The translations under genes were made by a program, and so were the position numbers. A stretch of 64,000 nt of DNA. Source: MWBF01 sp040772005. Its GTDB lineage: Bacteria > Chloroflexota > Anaerolineae > CG2-30-64-16. Numbering within the stretch: position 1 is the first letter of the stretch; each line of letters begins with the position of its first letter. Shown here piece after piece: positions 50,587-57,708 of this stretch. The stretch is from assembly GCA_040772005.1 (NCBI GenBank), contig JAXGYZ010000009.1:62001-126000 (forward strand), read 5' to 3'. The notes below the pieces were generated by a model. That model was not told where the DNA came from. It saw only the letters and a list, made by a program, of their open reading frames with translations, and did not search any database.

Positions 50587-51411
50587 ATGACTCTGGACAG
50601 CCTGTTCAATGTGTTGAGCGGGAACCGGCAGGCGGACGATGCAGAACGGCCTGACACGAATTCGCTGGGAGCACTGCTGGGCGGCGGGAGCGGGGGCCTG
50701 GACCTCGGCGGCTTGCTCGGCGGACTCCTCCGCGGTAATCAGGAAGCAGTCGAGGATCGTGAGGCCAGCGGCTTTGCCGAACTGGGCCTTTCGCCTGCCG
50801 TCCTGCAGGCAGGGCTGGCGCTGGTGTTGGGCCGGTTGAAGGCCGGAGACAGCGCAGCATCCGGCGGCCTGGACCTCGGTGCCCTGCTCCAGCGGGCCGG
50901 AGAAGAGGACGCAGCGGACGAGGAAGCAGTGGCTGCTACGGGGCTGCCGCAGCAGCTCGCGGCCATGGCGGGCATTGACCTGGGCGATGCGCTGAAGGCC
51001 ATCCAGACCATCCTGGCCCTGCTGGCGGGCAAGAAGACCACCACCCGCAAGCGCTCCACGACGAGCAAGAGCAAGGCCAAGACCACCCGTAAGAGCACAA
51101 CGCGTAAGAAGGCCACTACCTCCAAGGCGACGACAAGCAAGGCGCGCAAGACCAAGGAGTCCGCTGCATCCGGCGCCAAACGCAGCACGACCAAGCGTGC
51201 CACGACGAAGAAGGATGCTGACGATACCGACAAGCCGAAGCGGGCCAGCACCTCGCGCGCCAAGTCCAAGACGACCTCCAAGGCCAAGACTGCGAAATCT
51301 ACGACCAAGCGCAGTTCGACCAAACGCACCACCAAGAAGAAGTCCCTGGGGGAGACGCTGGCGCTGCCCGCCGATATGGTGGACGTGCTGAAGAAGCCGG
51401 CTGGCGAGTAG
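50587..51411 (+). CDS. Two-part protein with histone H1-like Lys/Thr tail
   Basis: 274 aa. The N-terminal 145 residues are Gly/Leu-rich and helical, with LGALLGGGSGGLDLGGLLGG and LGLSPAVLQAGLALVLGRL, resembling DUF937-type proteins. Residues about 150-255 are almost only Lys, Thr, Ser, Arg and Ala (KKTTTRKRSTTSKSKAKTTR and similar), like histone H1 or HU-tail (AlgR3/Hc1-like) sequences that bind DNA or RNA. It ends with a short motif ALPADMVDVLKKPAGE. Likely nucleoid-associated (inference). GAGGAGGCAACG precedes ATG. hpf follows 195 bp downstream with its own promoter. Confidence 0.82.
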   Translation: MTLDSLFNVLSGNRQADDAERPDTNSLGALLGGGSGGLDLGGLLGGLLRGNQEAVEDREASGFAELGLSPAVLQAGLALVLGRLKAGDSAASGGLDLGALLQRAGEEDAADEEAVAATGLPQQLAAMAGIDLGDALKAIQTILALLAGKKTTTRKRSTTSKSKAKTTRKSTTRKKATTSKATTSKARKTKESAASGAKRSTTKRATTKKDADDTDKPKRASTSRAKSKTTSKAKTAKSTTKRSSTKRTTKKKSLGETLALPADMVDVLKKPAGE

Positions 51412-51444
51412 AGCCTGGGAATGCAGGGGAGGTCAAAAAACGCA

Positions 51445-51473
51445 TTGACTTTTCGCCCCAGTGAGCATACAAT
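51445..51473 (+). promoter_or_regulatory. Sigma-70-type promoter of hpf
   Basis: TTGACT (51445-51450), exactly 17 bp, then TACAAT (51468-51473). The leader is about 125 nt to the hpf start. Confidence 0.8.
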
Positions 51474-51605
51474 TCAGGTGCCCATATCCGGCAGCCCGTT
51501 GGAGCGCTCACACTGCACTGGCCGGCAGCGCTGCCCACCCTTACCGTGCAGCCCCCGTTGAGCCGCCCCGCGTGCTACACGACAGACGGAAAGGAGCCAT
51601 AGTCT

Positions 51606-52172
51606 ATGCAACTCAGCATCACCGGCAAGAACCTCGAAATCAACGACAACCTCCGCAAGTACGTTGAGAAAAAGATTGGCCGGTTGGATCGCTACCTGCC
51701 CAACATCATCGATGGGCGTGTCGAGCTTACCGTGGAGGAAGGTGCGCGGGCTGCCGAAGACCGCCAGATCGCGCAGGTAACGCTTCGCACGAAAAATGCC
51801 ATTCTGCGGGCAGAAGAAGCCTCGGGCGACATGTTCGCCTCAGTGGATGCCGTCTTCGAGAAGATGCAGCGCCAGGCCGACCGCTACAAAGGCAAGCGAT
51901 GGGCAAAACGTGCCGAAACGCCAGTCGTCGAGCCGGCGGGTCTGGAGCCTCTGGAAGAGGAAGCCGCAGAGGGCGAGGAAGAAGAGCATCTTGCCATTGC
52001 CCGCGTCAAACGCTTCCGCATGACACCGATGGACGAGGTCGAAGCGATCGAGCAGATGGAATTGCTGGGGCATGACTTTTACGTCTTCTATAACGTGAAC
52101 GCCAACCAGATCAACGTCCTGTACCGCCGCAAGACGGGCGACTACGGGCTGATTCAGCCTGAACTGGCATAA
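51606..52172 (+). CDS. hpf: Ribosome hibernation promoting factor, long form
   Basis: 188 aa: the N-terminal S30AE domain (about 1-95; MQLSITGKNLEINDNLRKYV, TRAVF-equivalent VDAVFEKMQRQADRYK), an acidic linker (about 108-125, EEEAAEGEEEEHL), and the C-terminal dimerisation domain (RVKRFRMTPMDEVEAIEQM, FYVFYNVNANQINVLYRRK). The long form pairs 70S ribosomes into inactive 100S dimers. AGGAG is 9 nt before ATG. Strong own promoter. A GCCGGACGGAGG/CCTTCGTCCGGC hairpin follows the stop. Confidence 0.96.
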   Translation: MQLSITGKNLEINDNLRKYVEKKIGRLDRYLPNIIDGRVELTVEEGARAAEDRQIAQVTLRTKNAILRAEEASGDMFASVDAVFEKMQRQADRYKGKRWAKRAETPVVEPAGLEPLEEEAAEGEEEEHLAIARVKRFRMTPMDEVEAIEQMELLGHDFYVFYNVNANQINVLYRRKTGDYGLIQPELA

Positions 52173-52183
52173 CGAGCCGTCCA

Positions 52184-52229
52184 CGCCGGACGGAGGATGG
52201 AAGCCCTGCTCCCGTCCTTCGTCCGGCGT
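52184..52229 (+). terminator. Hairpin after hpf
   Basis: GCCGGACGGAGGA (52187-52199) pairs with CCTTCGTCCGGC (52216-52227). There is no T-run; partial termination or mRNA protection is possible, since the next gene lacks a clear ribosome site or promoter. Confidence 0.55.
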
Positions 52230-52244
52230 GCAACATACACCACC

Positions 52245-52715
52245 ATGAAAACCATCCTCTTTGTCTGCACGGCCAATATCTGCCGCTCACCGATGGCTGC
52301 CGCCATCATGCGCCAGCGCATCGCGCAGATGGGCCTGGCGGACCAGGTGCGGGTCATTTCCGCCGGCGTCTGGGCGGAAGGCGATCAGAGCGCGAGCGCG
52401 AACGCGATCACCACCCTGCGCCAGCGCGGCATCGAACTGGCGTCTCACCGCTCCCAACTGCTGACACCCGAACTGCTGGCCGAGGCCGCGATCATCCTCG
52501 TGATGGAAGAAAGCCACCGCCGCTCGATCTTCTACGCGGCGTCGCAGCATCTCGCCAAAGTCTACCTCCTGACCGAAATGGCCGGCCGTCATGAAGATGT
52601 CGATGACCCATACGGCGGGCCGTTGACACTGTACGGGCGCACGGCAGACCTCCTAGAATCCCTCATCGACACGGGGCTCCCTGCCATCCTCAAGCGCATC
52701 GGCGTCGCGCTTTGA
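52245..52715 (+). CDS. Low molecular weight protein-tyrosine phosphatase family protein
   Basis: 156 aa. P-loop FVCTANICRSPMA near residue 6 (C-x5-R-S), and the general-acid Asp in DVDDPYGGPLTLYG near 125. Bacterial members dephosphorylate tyrosine on polysaccharide-export kinases or related proteins, or reduce arsenate; the DP motif favours phosphatase. ATG 52245 starts the homologous MKTILFVCTAN; no ribosome site is evident and translation may depend on read-through from hpf. Confidence 0.9.
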   Translation: MKTILFVCTANICRSPMAAAIMRQRIAQMGLADQVRVISAGVWAEGDQSASANAITTLRQRGIELASHRSQLLTPELLAEAAIILVMEESHRRSIFYAASQHLAKVYLLTEMAGRHEDVDDPYGGPLTLYGRTADLLESLIDTGLPAILKRIGVAL

Positions 52716-52739
52716 GTTTCGCGCCGCGCGCGTTAGAAT
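52712..52739 (+). promoter_or_regulatory. Promoter of the GEVED-domain gene
   Basis: TTGAGT (52712-52717), 16 bp, TAGAAT (52734-52739); the -35 overlaps the stop region of the phosphatase gene. Confidence 0.6.
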
Positions 52740-52803
52740 AGTTGCAGTACTGACAGCTTTACTGGCCGTTCTTTCGCCAGTCTGCGAGATGGGGGAGGCA
52801 CCG

Positions 52804-54294
52804 ATGTTGAAAATCGCGTTACGATTAAGGGGTGGGTTCGGTTGGAAGCCGCGGCTTGCCATATTCGGGGCGGTGCTGCTGCTGGCAGCCTTGCCCGCGG
52901 CCGCCGATTGGGTGACGATCAGCACGACCGATGGACTGGTCGACCCGAATTGGCCTGCTCCGCTATATGCCACCGATTGCACCAATGCGAACATCGTGGA
53001 TCATATGGAAATCCGGAACGCGTGGATCGTCAACGACGGCACGGAGATCGCCTTCCGCATCGAAACCTGCAACACCACCACCTCCTACCAAAACATCCGC
53101 ATGGTCGCGGGGCTGGACTGCAATCACGATGGTGATTTCGTTGATGTGGACCCAGGAGGGGATCGCAGGATCGTCCAGATTATCCCATATGCCTCCATTC
53201 AGGACGAGGTCGAGGTGTACGACGGGGGGACCTACCTCATCTATGAGTTGGCCGGCCATTCAGAGCGTATCGGCGCCAACTTCGAGTGGCGGTTGCCTCT
53301 GTCGTACCTGGAGCCCGCCTGTCGGGGCAGTTTAGACCGGGGCGACCCCGTTAACTGGCTCGGCATCGGGCTGGCAACAGTGCAAATGGGGTTTCCCTCT
53401 CCCACCATCGTAGATCAGACCCCGTATCAACAGTGGTACATCCCGCTGGATTACGGTGATGCCATCCACATAGATCCTACAGATTGTACGGGCTATCCCA
53501 CCCGGCTGAACTGCAACGCAGCGCGGCACGGCCTGGACTCGACACTGCTGCTCGGCGCGCTTGCAGACCCGGATCCGGGCAATCTGCAGGACGCGGATGC
53601 CACCGCCGACGACCTCAACAACGAGGCGGACGAGGACGGTGTCATCCCCTCCCTCGGCGTCGACTGGACAGCCGGCGGCTCCGGCTCCCTCGACATCACC
53701 GCGAGCGATAACGGTTACGTCAACTGCTGGGTGGACTGGGCGCTCAACGGCAACTGGGCGGATGCGGGCGAGCACGTCATCAACGACACGGCTGTTGTGA
53801 CTGGAACCAATACGCTGACGTTCACAGTGCCGGCAGTAACCTTCCCGAACAACTTCACGGCGCGCTGTCGCCTTGCGCCCGCGGCGGGCCAGGCCAACAG
53901 CGTAACTGGCGCGGTCGAGTTCGGTGAGGTCGAGGACTACGTCTGGGCGTTCGGCGCGGCGGGCAATCGGCCCGTGCCGCTAACCCTCGACATCAGCCTG
54001 CCGGTCACCGATACGGTGCAGTTGGACTGGGCGCCCACGCCATCGAACGAGAGCTACCTCATCCTGCGCAGCACGCTGCCCTACTTCCAGCCGGGCGACG
54101 GCGGCGTGACGAGCGTGCCCGACGATGCTGCGCCCTATGATGATCCCGGCGTGGCCGGCAACCCGCTGGCCCCGGCGACCTTGTTCTATGCCGCGCAGGG
54201 ACAGGTGACAACCAGCACACCAGATCTGGTGTCCGGGCTGTCCAACCGGGTGGGGCTGTTCGAATTCAGCCTGGTGCCGGGGACTTTGCCGTAA
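52804..54294 (+). CDS. Secreted GEVED-domain protein
   Basis: 496 aa. Signal peptide (about 15-35, ending LPAAAD). The N-terminal domain (about 36-230) is Asp-rich with GLDCNHDGDFVDVDPGGD, a likely calcium-binding stretch. A GEVED domain (about 255-380) holds DEDGVIPSLGVDWTAG, CWVDWALNGNWADAGEHV and AVEFGEVEDYVW. A final domain of about 100 residues (PLTLDISLPVTDTVQLDW...) follows, probably fibronectin-like. Such proteins are surface-exposed or secreted adhesin-like. GGGGGAGG 5 nt before ATG 52804; ATG 52789 is too early. Confidence 0.87.
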   Translation: MLKIALRLRGGFGWKPRLAIFGAVLLLAALPAAADWVTISTTDGLVDPNWPAPLYATDCTNANIVDHMEIRNAWIVNDGTEIAFRIETCNTTTSYQNIRMVAGLDCNHDGDFVDVDPGGDRRIVQIIPYASIQDEVEVYDGGTYLIYELAGHSERIGANFEWRLPLSYLEPACRGSLDRGDPVNWLGIGLATVQMGFPSPTIVDQTPYQQWYIPLDYGDAIHIDPTDCTGYPTRLNCNAARHGLDSTLLLGALADPDPGNLQDADATADDLNNEADEDGVIPSLGVDWTAGGSGSLDITASDNGYVNCWVDWALNGNWADAGEHVINDTAVVTGTNTLTFTVPAVTFPNNFTARCRLAPAAGQANSVTGAVEFGEVEDYVWAFGAAGNRPVPLTLDISLPVTDTVQLDWAPTPSNESYLILRSTLPYFQPGDGGVTSVPDDAAPYDDPGVAGNPLAPATLFYAAQGQVTTSTPDLVSGLSNRVGLFEFSLVPGTLP

Positions 54295-54312
54295 GCGCGA
54301 GGGGAGCCGGGG

Positions 54313-54424
54313 AGCATCCTGAGCGGAGCACGGCATCAATCTGCCGTGAGTAGTCGAAGGATCGGCCCAGCGGAGCATCCTTCGACTGCGTGCGTCTCCG
54401 ACGCCCTCCGCTCAGGATGCTCCG
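54313..54424. repeat. Palindromic element between convergent genes
   Basis: Two units of the family in opposite orientation: AGCATCCTGAGCGG (54313) to AGTCGAAGGAT (54362), then GCATCCTTCGACTGCG (54375) to CCGCTCAGGATGCT (54421). GCCCAGCGGAGCATCC/CTCCGCTGGGC adds an outer stem. It fills the gap between the GEVED gene and the GT2 gene. Confidence 0.87.
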
Positions 54425-54430
54425 CTGGGC

Positions 54431-55195
54431 TCAACGCTTCAGCAGATGCCAGTGGGGCATGAAGCCGTAGTAGTAACCCAGGAGCACGGCCAGCTTGAGG
54501 CCGAGCCAGCCATCACGATAACCCTCCAGCGTGACATAGCGCCGCCAGAACTCGCGCCAGGGATAGCGGATGAACTTGTGCGGCCACGGCTTGATGCCCC
54601 GCTGGCGCAGCGCCTGGCCTTCCAGCCGGGCATAGCGACGCTGTTTGGCATGGAACTGCGCCCACGTATCGTAGTTGTAGTGGATCATCACGTTTTCGAG
54701 ATGCCCCGCCGGCCCGTCGAGCAGCACGACCTCGTGGACGGGCCGCGCCGGATCGTAACGCGCATGGCCGCGACGCAACAGCCGCAACTGGTAATCCGGG
54801 TAGAAGCCGCCGTGCCGCACGCGCCGGCCCGCGATGTAGTTGTGCCGCGGCACCCACCATCCCACTTCCGGCCGCTCCACAATCACCCGGCGCACCTCCG
54901 CGGCCAGCTCCGGCGGGATGCGCTCATCGGCATCCACGAAGAAGACCCACTCCGTGTCAACCGCGTCGAGCGCAGCATTGCGTTGGCTGGCAAAGTTGTC
55001 GAAAGGCCGCTGCATTACTTCGGCGCCCGCTGCCTGCGCGATCTCGACTGTGCCGTCGGTGCTGTACGAATCGGATACGACGACGCGATCGGCGAAGCCC
55101 AGCATCGCGAGGCAGTCACCGATGTGGCGCCCCTCGTTCTTCGTCAGAATCACGACTGCCAGTTGCACCGCCGGGCCGTCTGCTGTATCCCCCAT
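54431..55195 (-). CDS. Glycosyltransferase family 2, KdtX/WaaE-like
   Basis: 254 aa, GT-A fold. It has AVVILTKNEGRHIGDCL, VVVSDSYSTDGTVEIAQ, SQRNAALDAVDTEWVFFVDADERI (DxD motif) and FYPDYQLRLLRRG. The C-terminus is basic and amphipathic (KPWPHKFIRYPWREFWRRYV), typical of membrane-associated transferases of this subgroup. ATG 55195 has AAAGG 8 nt upstream and lies 1 nt after the stop of the preceding GT2 gene. Last gene of the surface glycosylation operon. Confidence 0.92.
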   Translation of the reverse strand: MGDTADGPAVQLAVVILTKNEGRHIGDCLAMLGFADRVVVSDSYSTDGTVEIAQAAGAEVMQRPFDNFASQRNAALDAVDTEWVFFVDADERIPPELAAEVRRVIVERPEVGWWVPRHNYIAGRRVRHGGFYPDYQLRLLRRGHARYDPARPVHEVVLLDGPAGHLENVMIHYNYDTWAQFHAKQRRYARLEGQALRQRGIKPWPHKFIRYPWREFWRRYVTLEGYRDGWLGLKLAVLLGYYYGFMPHWHLLKR

Positions 55196-55196
55196 G

Positions 55197-56351
55197 TCAG
55201 GAACCTTTCGCAAAGAGCTGCACTACAGTCTCAACGGCAGCAAGCCGCGCGGCCAGCTCCTCACCTGTGATTTGCCCCTGCTGCGCCGCAGCCCGCGCGC
55301 GGCGCGCCTCCGCCGCCATGCCGAGCCGGATAATCCACCCTGCCGCCACGCGATGCAGCGGGCCATAGAACCGGCTATACAGCCGATGTCGGCTGCGCCA
55401 CAGGTTGAGGAACGACGCCGTACGGAACTGCCGCGTGCTCGCGCCGCCGTGATGGATGACCCGTGCGGCCGGGACGCAGTAGAAGGGCCAGCCCGCGCGT
55501 TGGATGCGCCAGCACCAGTCCACTTCCTCTGCATACATGAAGTAGCCCTCGTCCAGCAGCCCCGCGGCCTCGACCGCCTCCCGGCGGAGCATCAGCGCGG
55601 CGCCCAGGGCAAAGTCAATCGGGAACGGTGGGCCCGCCGTGTACAGTTGCCGGTCATAACGCCCGTTGAACCGGGATTCGAGCAGCCGCCGCGGCCGCGG
55701 CATGAAGAAATCGAACCACAGTTGCAGGAGGCCGGGGAAGCGGAATGCGCCGTGCTGGAAGCGGCCGTCGGGGTACTGGAGCTGTGCGCCCGCGCCGCCG
55801 ACATCGGGATGGGATAGCAGGAAACGCGCCATGCGGCCGATGGCATCGCCCAGTGGCTCGGCGTCCGGGTTGAGCAGGAGGACCAGGTCGGGGGGAGGGC
55901 CGCCCCTTCGACTGCAGTCGGCCCAAACTGCGGGCCGCCCTCCGCTCAGGGTGCTTTGTTGCATTTCATCCTGAGCGGGTGTACGTCGCTGCGCGACGCC
56001 CGCAGTCGAAGGATGCGATTGGTCCTCAAATCCGAGACTGCGCAGGGCCAGGTTATTGCCGCCGGCAAAGCCGAGGTTATCCTGCCGCGCCAGCAACGTC
56101 GCCGCGGGGAACTCGCGGGCGACCATCTCTGCGCTGCCGTCGGCGGAGGCGTTGTCCACGACGATGACCGTCGCGGCCAGCTCAGGCGAGAGGGCGAGGC
56201 TGGCGTACGTTGCGCGCAGGCACGCGGCCAGCAGCTCCCGCACGTTGTAGCTGACGACGATGACGGCGAGCGACGGCATCGCTGTAAGCGACGGCATCGC
56301 TATATGCGAAGGCATCGCTATATGCGACGGCATCGCTGCAAGCGACGGCAT
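55197..56351 (-). CDS. Glycosyltransferase family 2 with in-frame repeat insertion
   Basis: 384 aa from the first of five in-frame ATGs (56351, 56333, 56315, 56297, 56279) that head five 18-bp repeats encoding MPS-x-x-A. GT2 core: LAVIVVSYNVRELLAACL, VIVVDNASADGSAEMV, NLGFAGGNNLAL, then LVLLLNPDAEPL (DxD-equivalent), GAALMLRREAVEAAG and FMYAEEVDWCWRIQRAGW. Between NLALR and DLVLLLNPDAE there are about 45 extra residues, encoded by a palindromic element at 55899-56018, where related enzymes have only a few residues. The first ATG overlaps the TGA of the upstream lipoprotein gene (TGATG). Activity is not certain given the insertion. Confidence 0.87.
   Translation of the reverse strand: MPSLAAMPSHIAMPSHIAMPSLTAMPSLAVIVVSYNVRELLAACLRATYASLALSPELAATVIVVDNASADGSAEMVAREFPAATLLARQDNLGFAGGNNLALRSLGFEDQSHPSTAGVAQRRTPAQDEMQQSTLSGGRPAVWADCSRRGGPPPDLVLLLNPDAEPLGDAIGRMARFLLSHPDVGGAGAQLQYPDGRFQHGAFRFPGLLQLWFDFFMPRPRRLLESRFNGRYDRQLYTAGPPFPIDFALGAALMLRREAVEAAGLLDEGYFMYAEEVDWCWRIQRAGWPFYCVPAARVIHHGGASTRQFRTASFLNLWRSRHRLYSRFYGPLHRVAAGWIIRLGMAAEARRARAAAQQGQITGEELAARLAAVETVVQLFAKGS
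55899..56018. repeat. Palindromic element inside the GT2 coding region
   Basis: CCCCTTCGACTGC (55903-55915), CCGCTCAGGGTGCT (55942-55955), CATCCTGAGCGGG (55967-55979) and GCAGTCGAAGGATGC (56002-56016) give the same B plus inverted-C composite as beside the GIY-YIG gene. The reading frame of the host gene stays open through it. Confidence 0.9.
56262..56351. repeat. Five 18-bp tandem repeats with five start codons
   Basis: Units read on the minus strand as ATGCCGTCGCTTGCAGCG-like sequences with small changes, each opening with ATG in the same frame. Confidence 0.9.
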
Positions 56352-57661
56352 CAGGGCACGCCCACCTGGACGCTCACCCGGTCGACGTTGGTGTTTGCGA
56401 CTTCCACAAACTCGTGGATCAGGCCGCCCCACCAGAACTGCGTGCCGACGGGCGGCGCCTGATCCATCTGGATGCAACCTGTGACCTGCCCGCGCTTGCC
56501 CGGCAGCAGGTAATACTGGGACACACCGTCGAGGACGCGCTCTTCCAGGTCCTCGCGCCGGCCAATCGCATACCGGAAGGGGAAGTCCACTCCGGTCGTG
56601 TCGAAGTTGATGCCGAAGCGCCACACGCCGGCCTGCTGCGACCAGGATAGTTCGTTCTCGCGCGCGGCCAGCGTGTTGTAGTTCTCGGTGAACTTGTAGG
56701 TCTGCCCCGGCCACGGCCCGGCCGTACGAATGGGAACCGGCCCGTCGTTCTGGATGGTGGCCGTGAAGCAGAAGGTCTCGTTGAGCAGCACGCCGATCTC
56801 CCGCGCACTTTCGCCGCCCCAGTCGATCTCGCCTTCCACGATGTTAGCGCGCGGCTTGCCGCCCTCCCGGATGGTCAGCGTGGATGACACGACGACCCGG
56901 TTGCCCACCCGGTCCGACACCTCGCCATAGACGACGTAGTCGCCGTCGGGCGGCGGCTCCGCGCCCAGGTCTACGCCGCCGTCATAGTCATAGCCGTGAT
57001 AGCCCTCCCGGCCCGGCTCGACGCGCGAGGCGGTTGGATTCTCCGCGATGGGAAAACGCAGCGGACGGCCCGTGGCCGGCTGCTCCGCCGGCGTCAGGTA
57101 GACCGATACCTCTTCCGCGTCCTTGGTCAGGTAGTAGGAAACCGCAACGCGGTCGTGGATGCCGTCCTGGTTGGGCGTAAAGTCCTGGGGAATCACAGTG
57201 AAGTTGTGCAGTTCGGGCAGCTGCGTGTCCGCGCCGGCCAGCGTGATCCGGCCCTCGACCTTCTGGGGGTGGCCGCCCGGCTCGACGGCCTCGATCGTCC
57301 AGGTGTACGCGCCGTCGGGCAGCACCTGGCTTTCCACGAGCATGACCCCGCCTGCGGTATCACGCACCTCCGGCGTGTTGTTGACCCCGCCCCAGTACAC
57401 CGTGTAGCGTCCTGGCGACCGCCGCTCGTTCTCCCGGAAGTAGAAGCGCTGGCCCGCATCATTTGTGAAGTAGATGGAGACATGGGCCAGCCGGCCAATC
57501 CGGTACTTGATGAGCGTCACGTCCCGGTCGCCATCCGCGTTAGGCGAGATGTCGGTGGGTGTGACCGAGACTTCCGAGAGCAGCGGGCGGAGCGCACAGC
57601 CGCTCAACAGGAGCAGCGCGGCCGCGAGGAACACGAAAGCACGACGGGTAGCTACCCGCAT
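56351..57661 (-). CDS. Lipoprotein with FlgD-like / beta-sandwich domains
   Basis: 436 aa. Signal peptide with lipobox LLLLSGC near residue 22. Two related Ig-like segments follow: SVTPTDISPNADGDRDVTLIKYRI with YGG-type VYWGG, and FTVIPQDFTPNQDGIHDRVAVSY. The paired 'SPNxDGxxD' motifs resemble FlgD/gliding-motility C-terminal Ig domains and can bind calcium. The C-terminal third has WSQQAGVWRFGINFDTTG and a pair of cysteines. ATG 57661 has GGAGG 6 nt upstream. Its stop shares a base with the GT2 start. Surface-exposed partner of the glycosylation cluster (inference). Confidence 0.85.
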   Translation of the reverse strand: MRVATRRAFVFLAAALLLLSGCALRPLLSEVSVTPTDISPNADGDRDVTLIKYRIGRLAHVSIYFTNDAGQRFYFRENERRSPGRYTVYWGGVNNTPEVRDTAGGVMLVESQVLPDGAYTWTIEAVEPGGHPQKVEGRITLAGADTQLPELHNFTVIPQDFTPNQDGIHDRVAVSYYLTKDAEEVSVYLTPAEQPATGRPLRFPIAENPTASRVEPGREGYHGYDYDGGVDLGAEPPPDGDYVVYGEVSDRVGNRVVVSSTLTIREGGKPRANIVEGEIDWGGESAREIGVLLNETFCFTATIQNDGPVPIRTAGPWPGQTYKFTENYNTLAARENELSWSQQAGVWRFGINFDTTGVDFPFRYAIGRREDLEERVLDGVSQYYLLPGKRGQVTGCIQMDQAPPVGTQFWWGGLIHEFVEVANTNVDRVSVQVGVP

Positions 57662-57708
57662 GAAAGACCTCCATTTTGATGGTGCCGATCCAGTGTAACG
57701 GATGCGGC

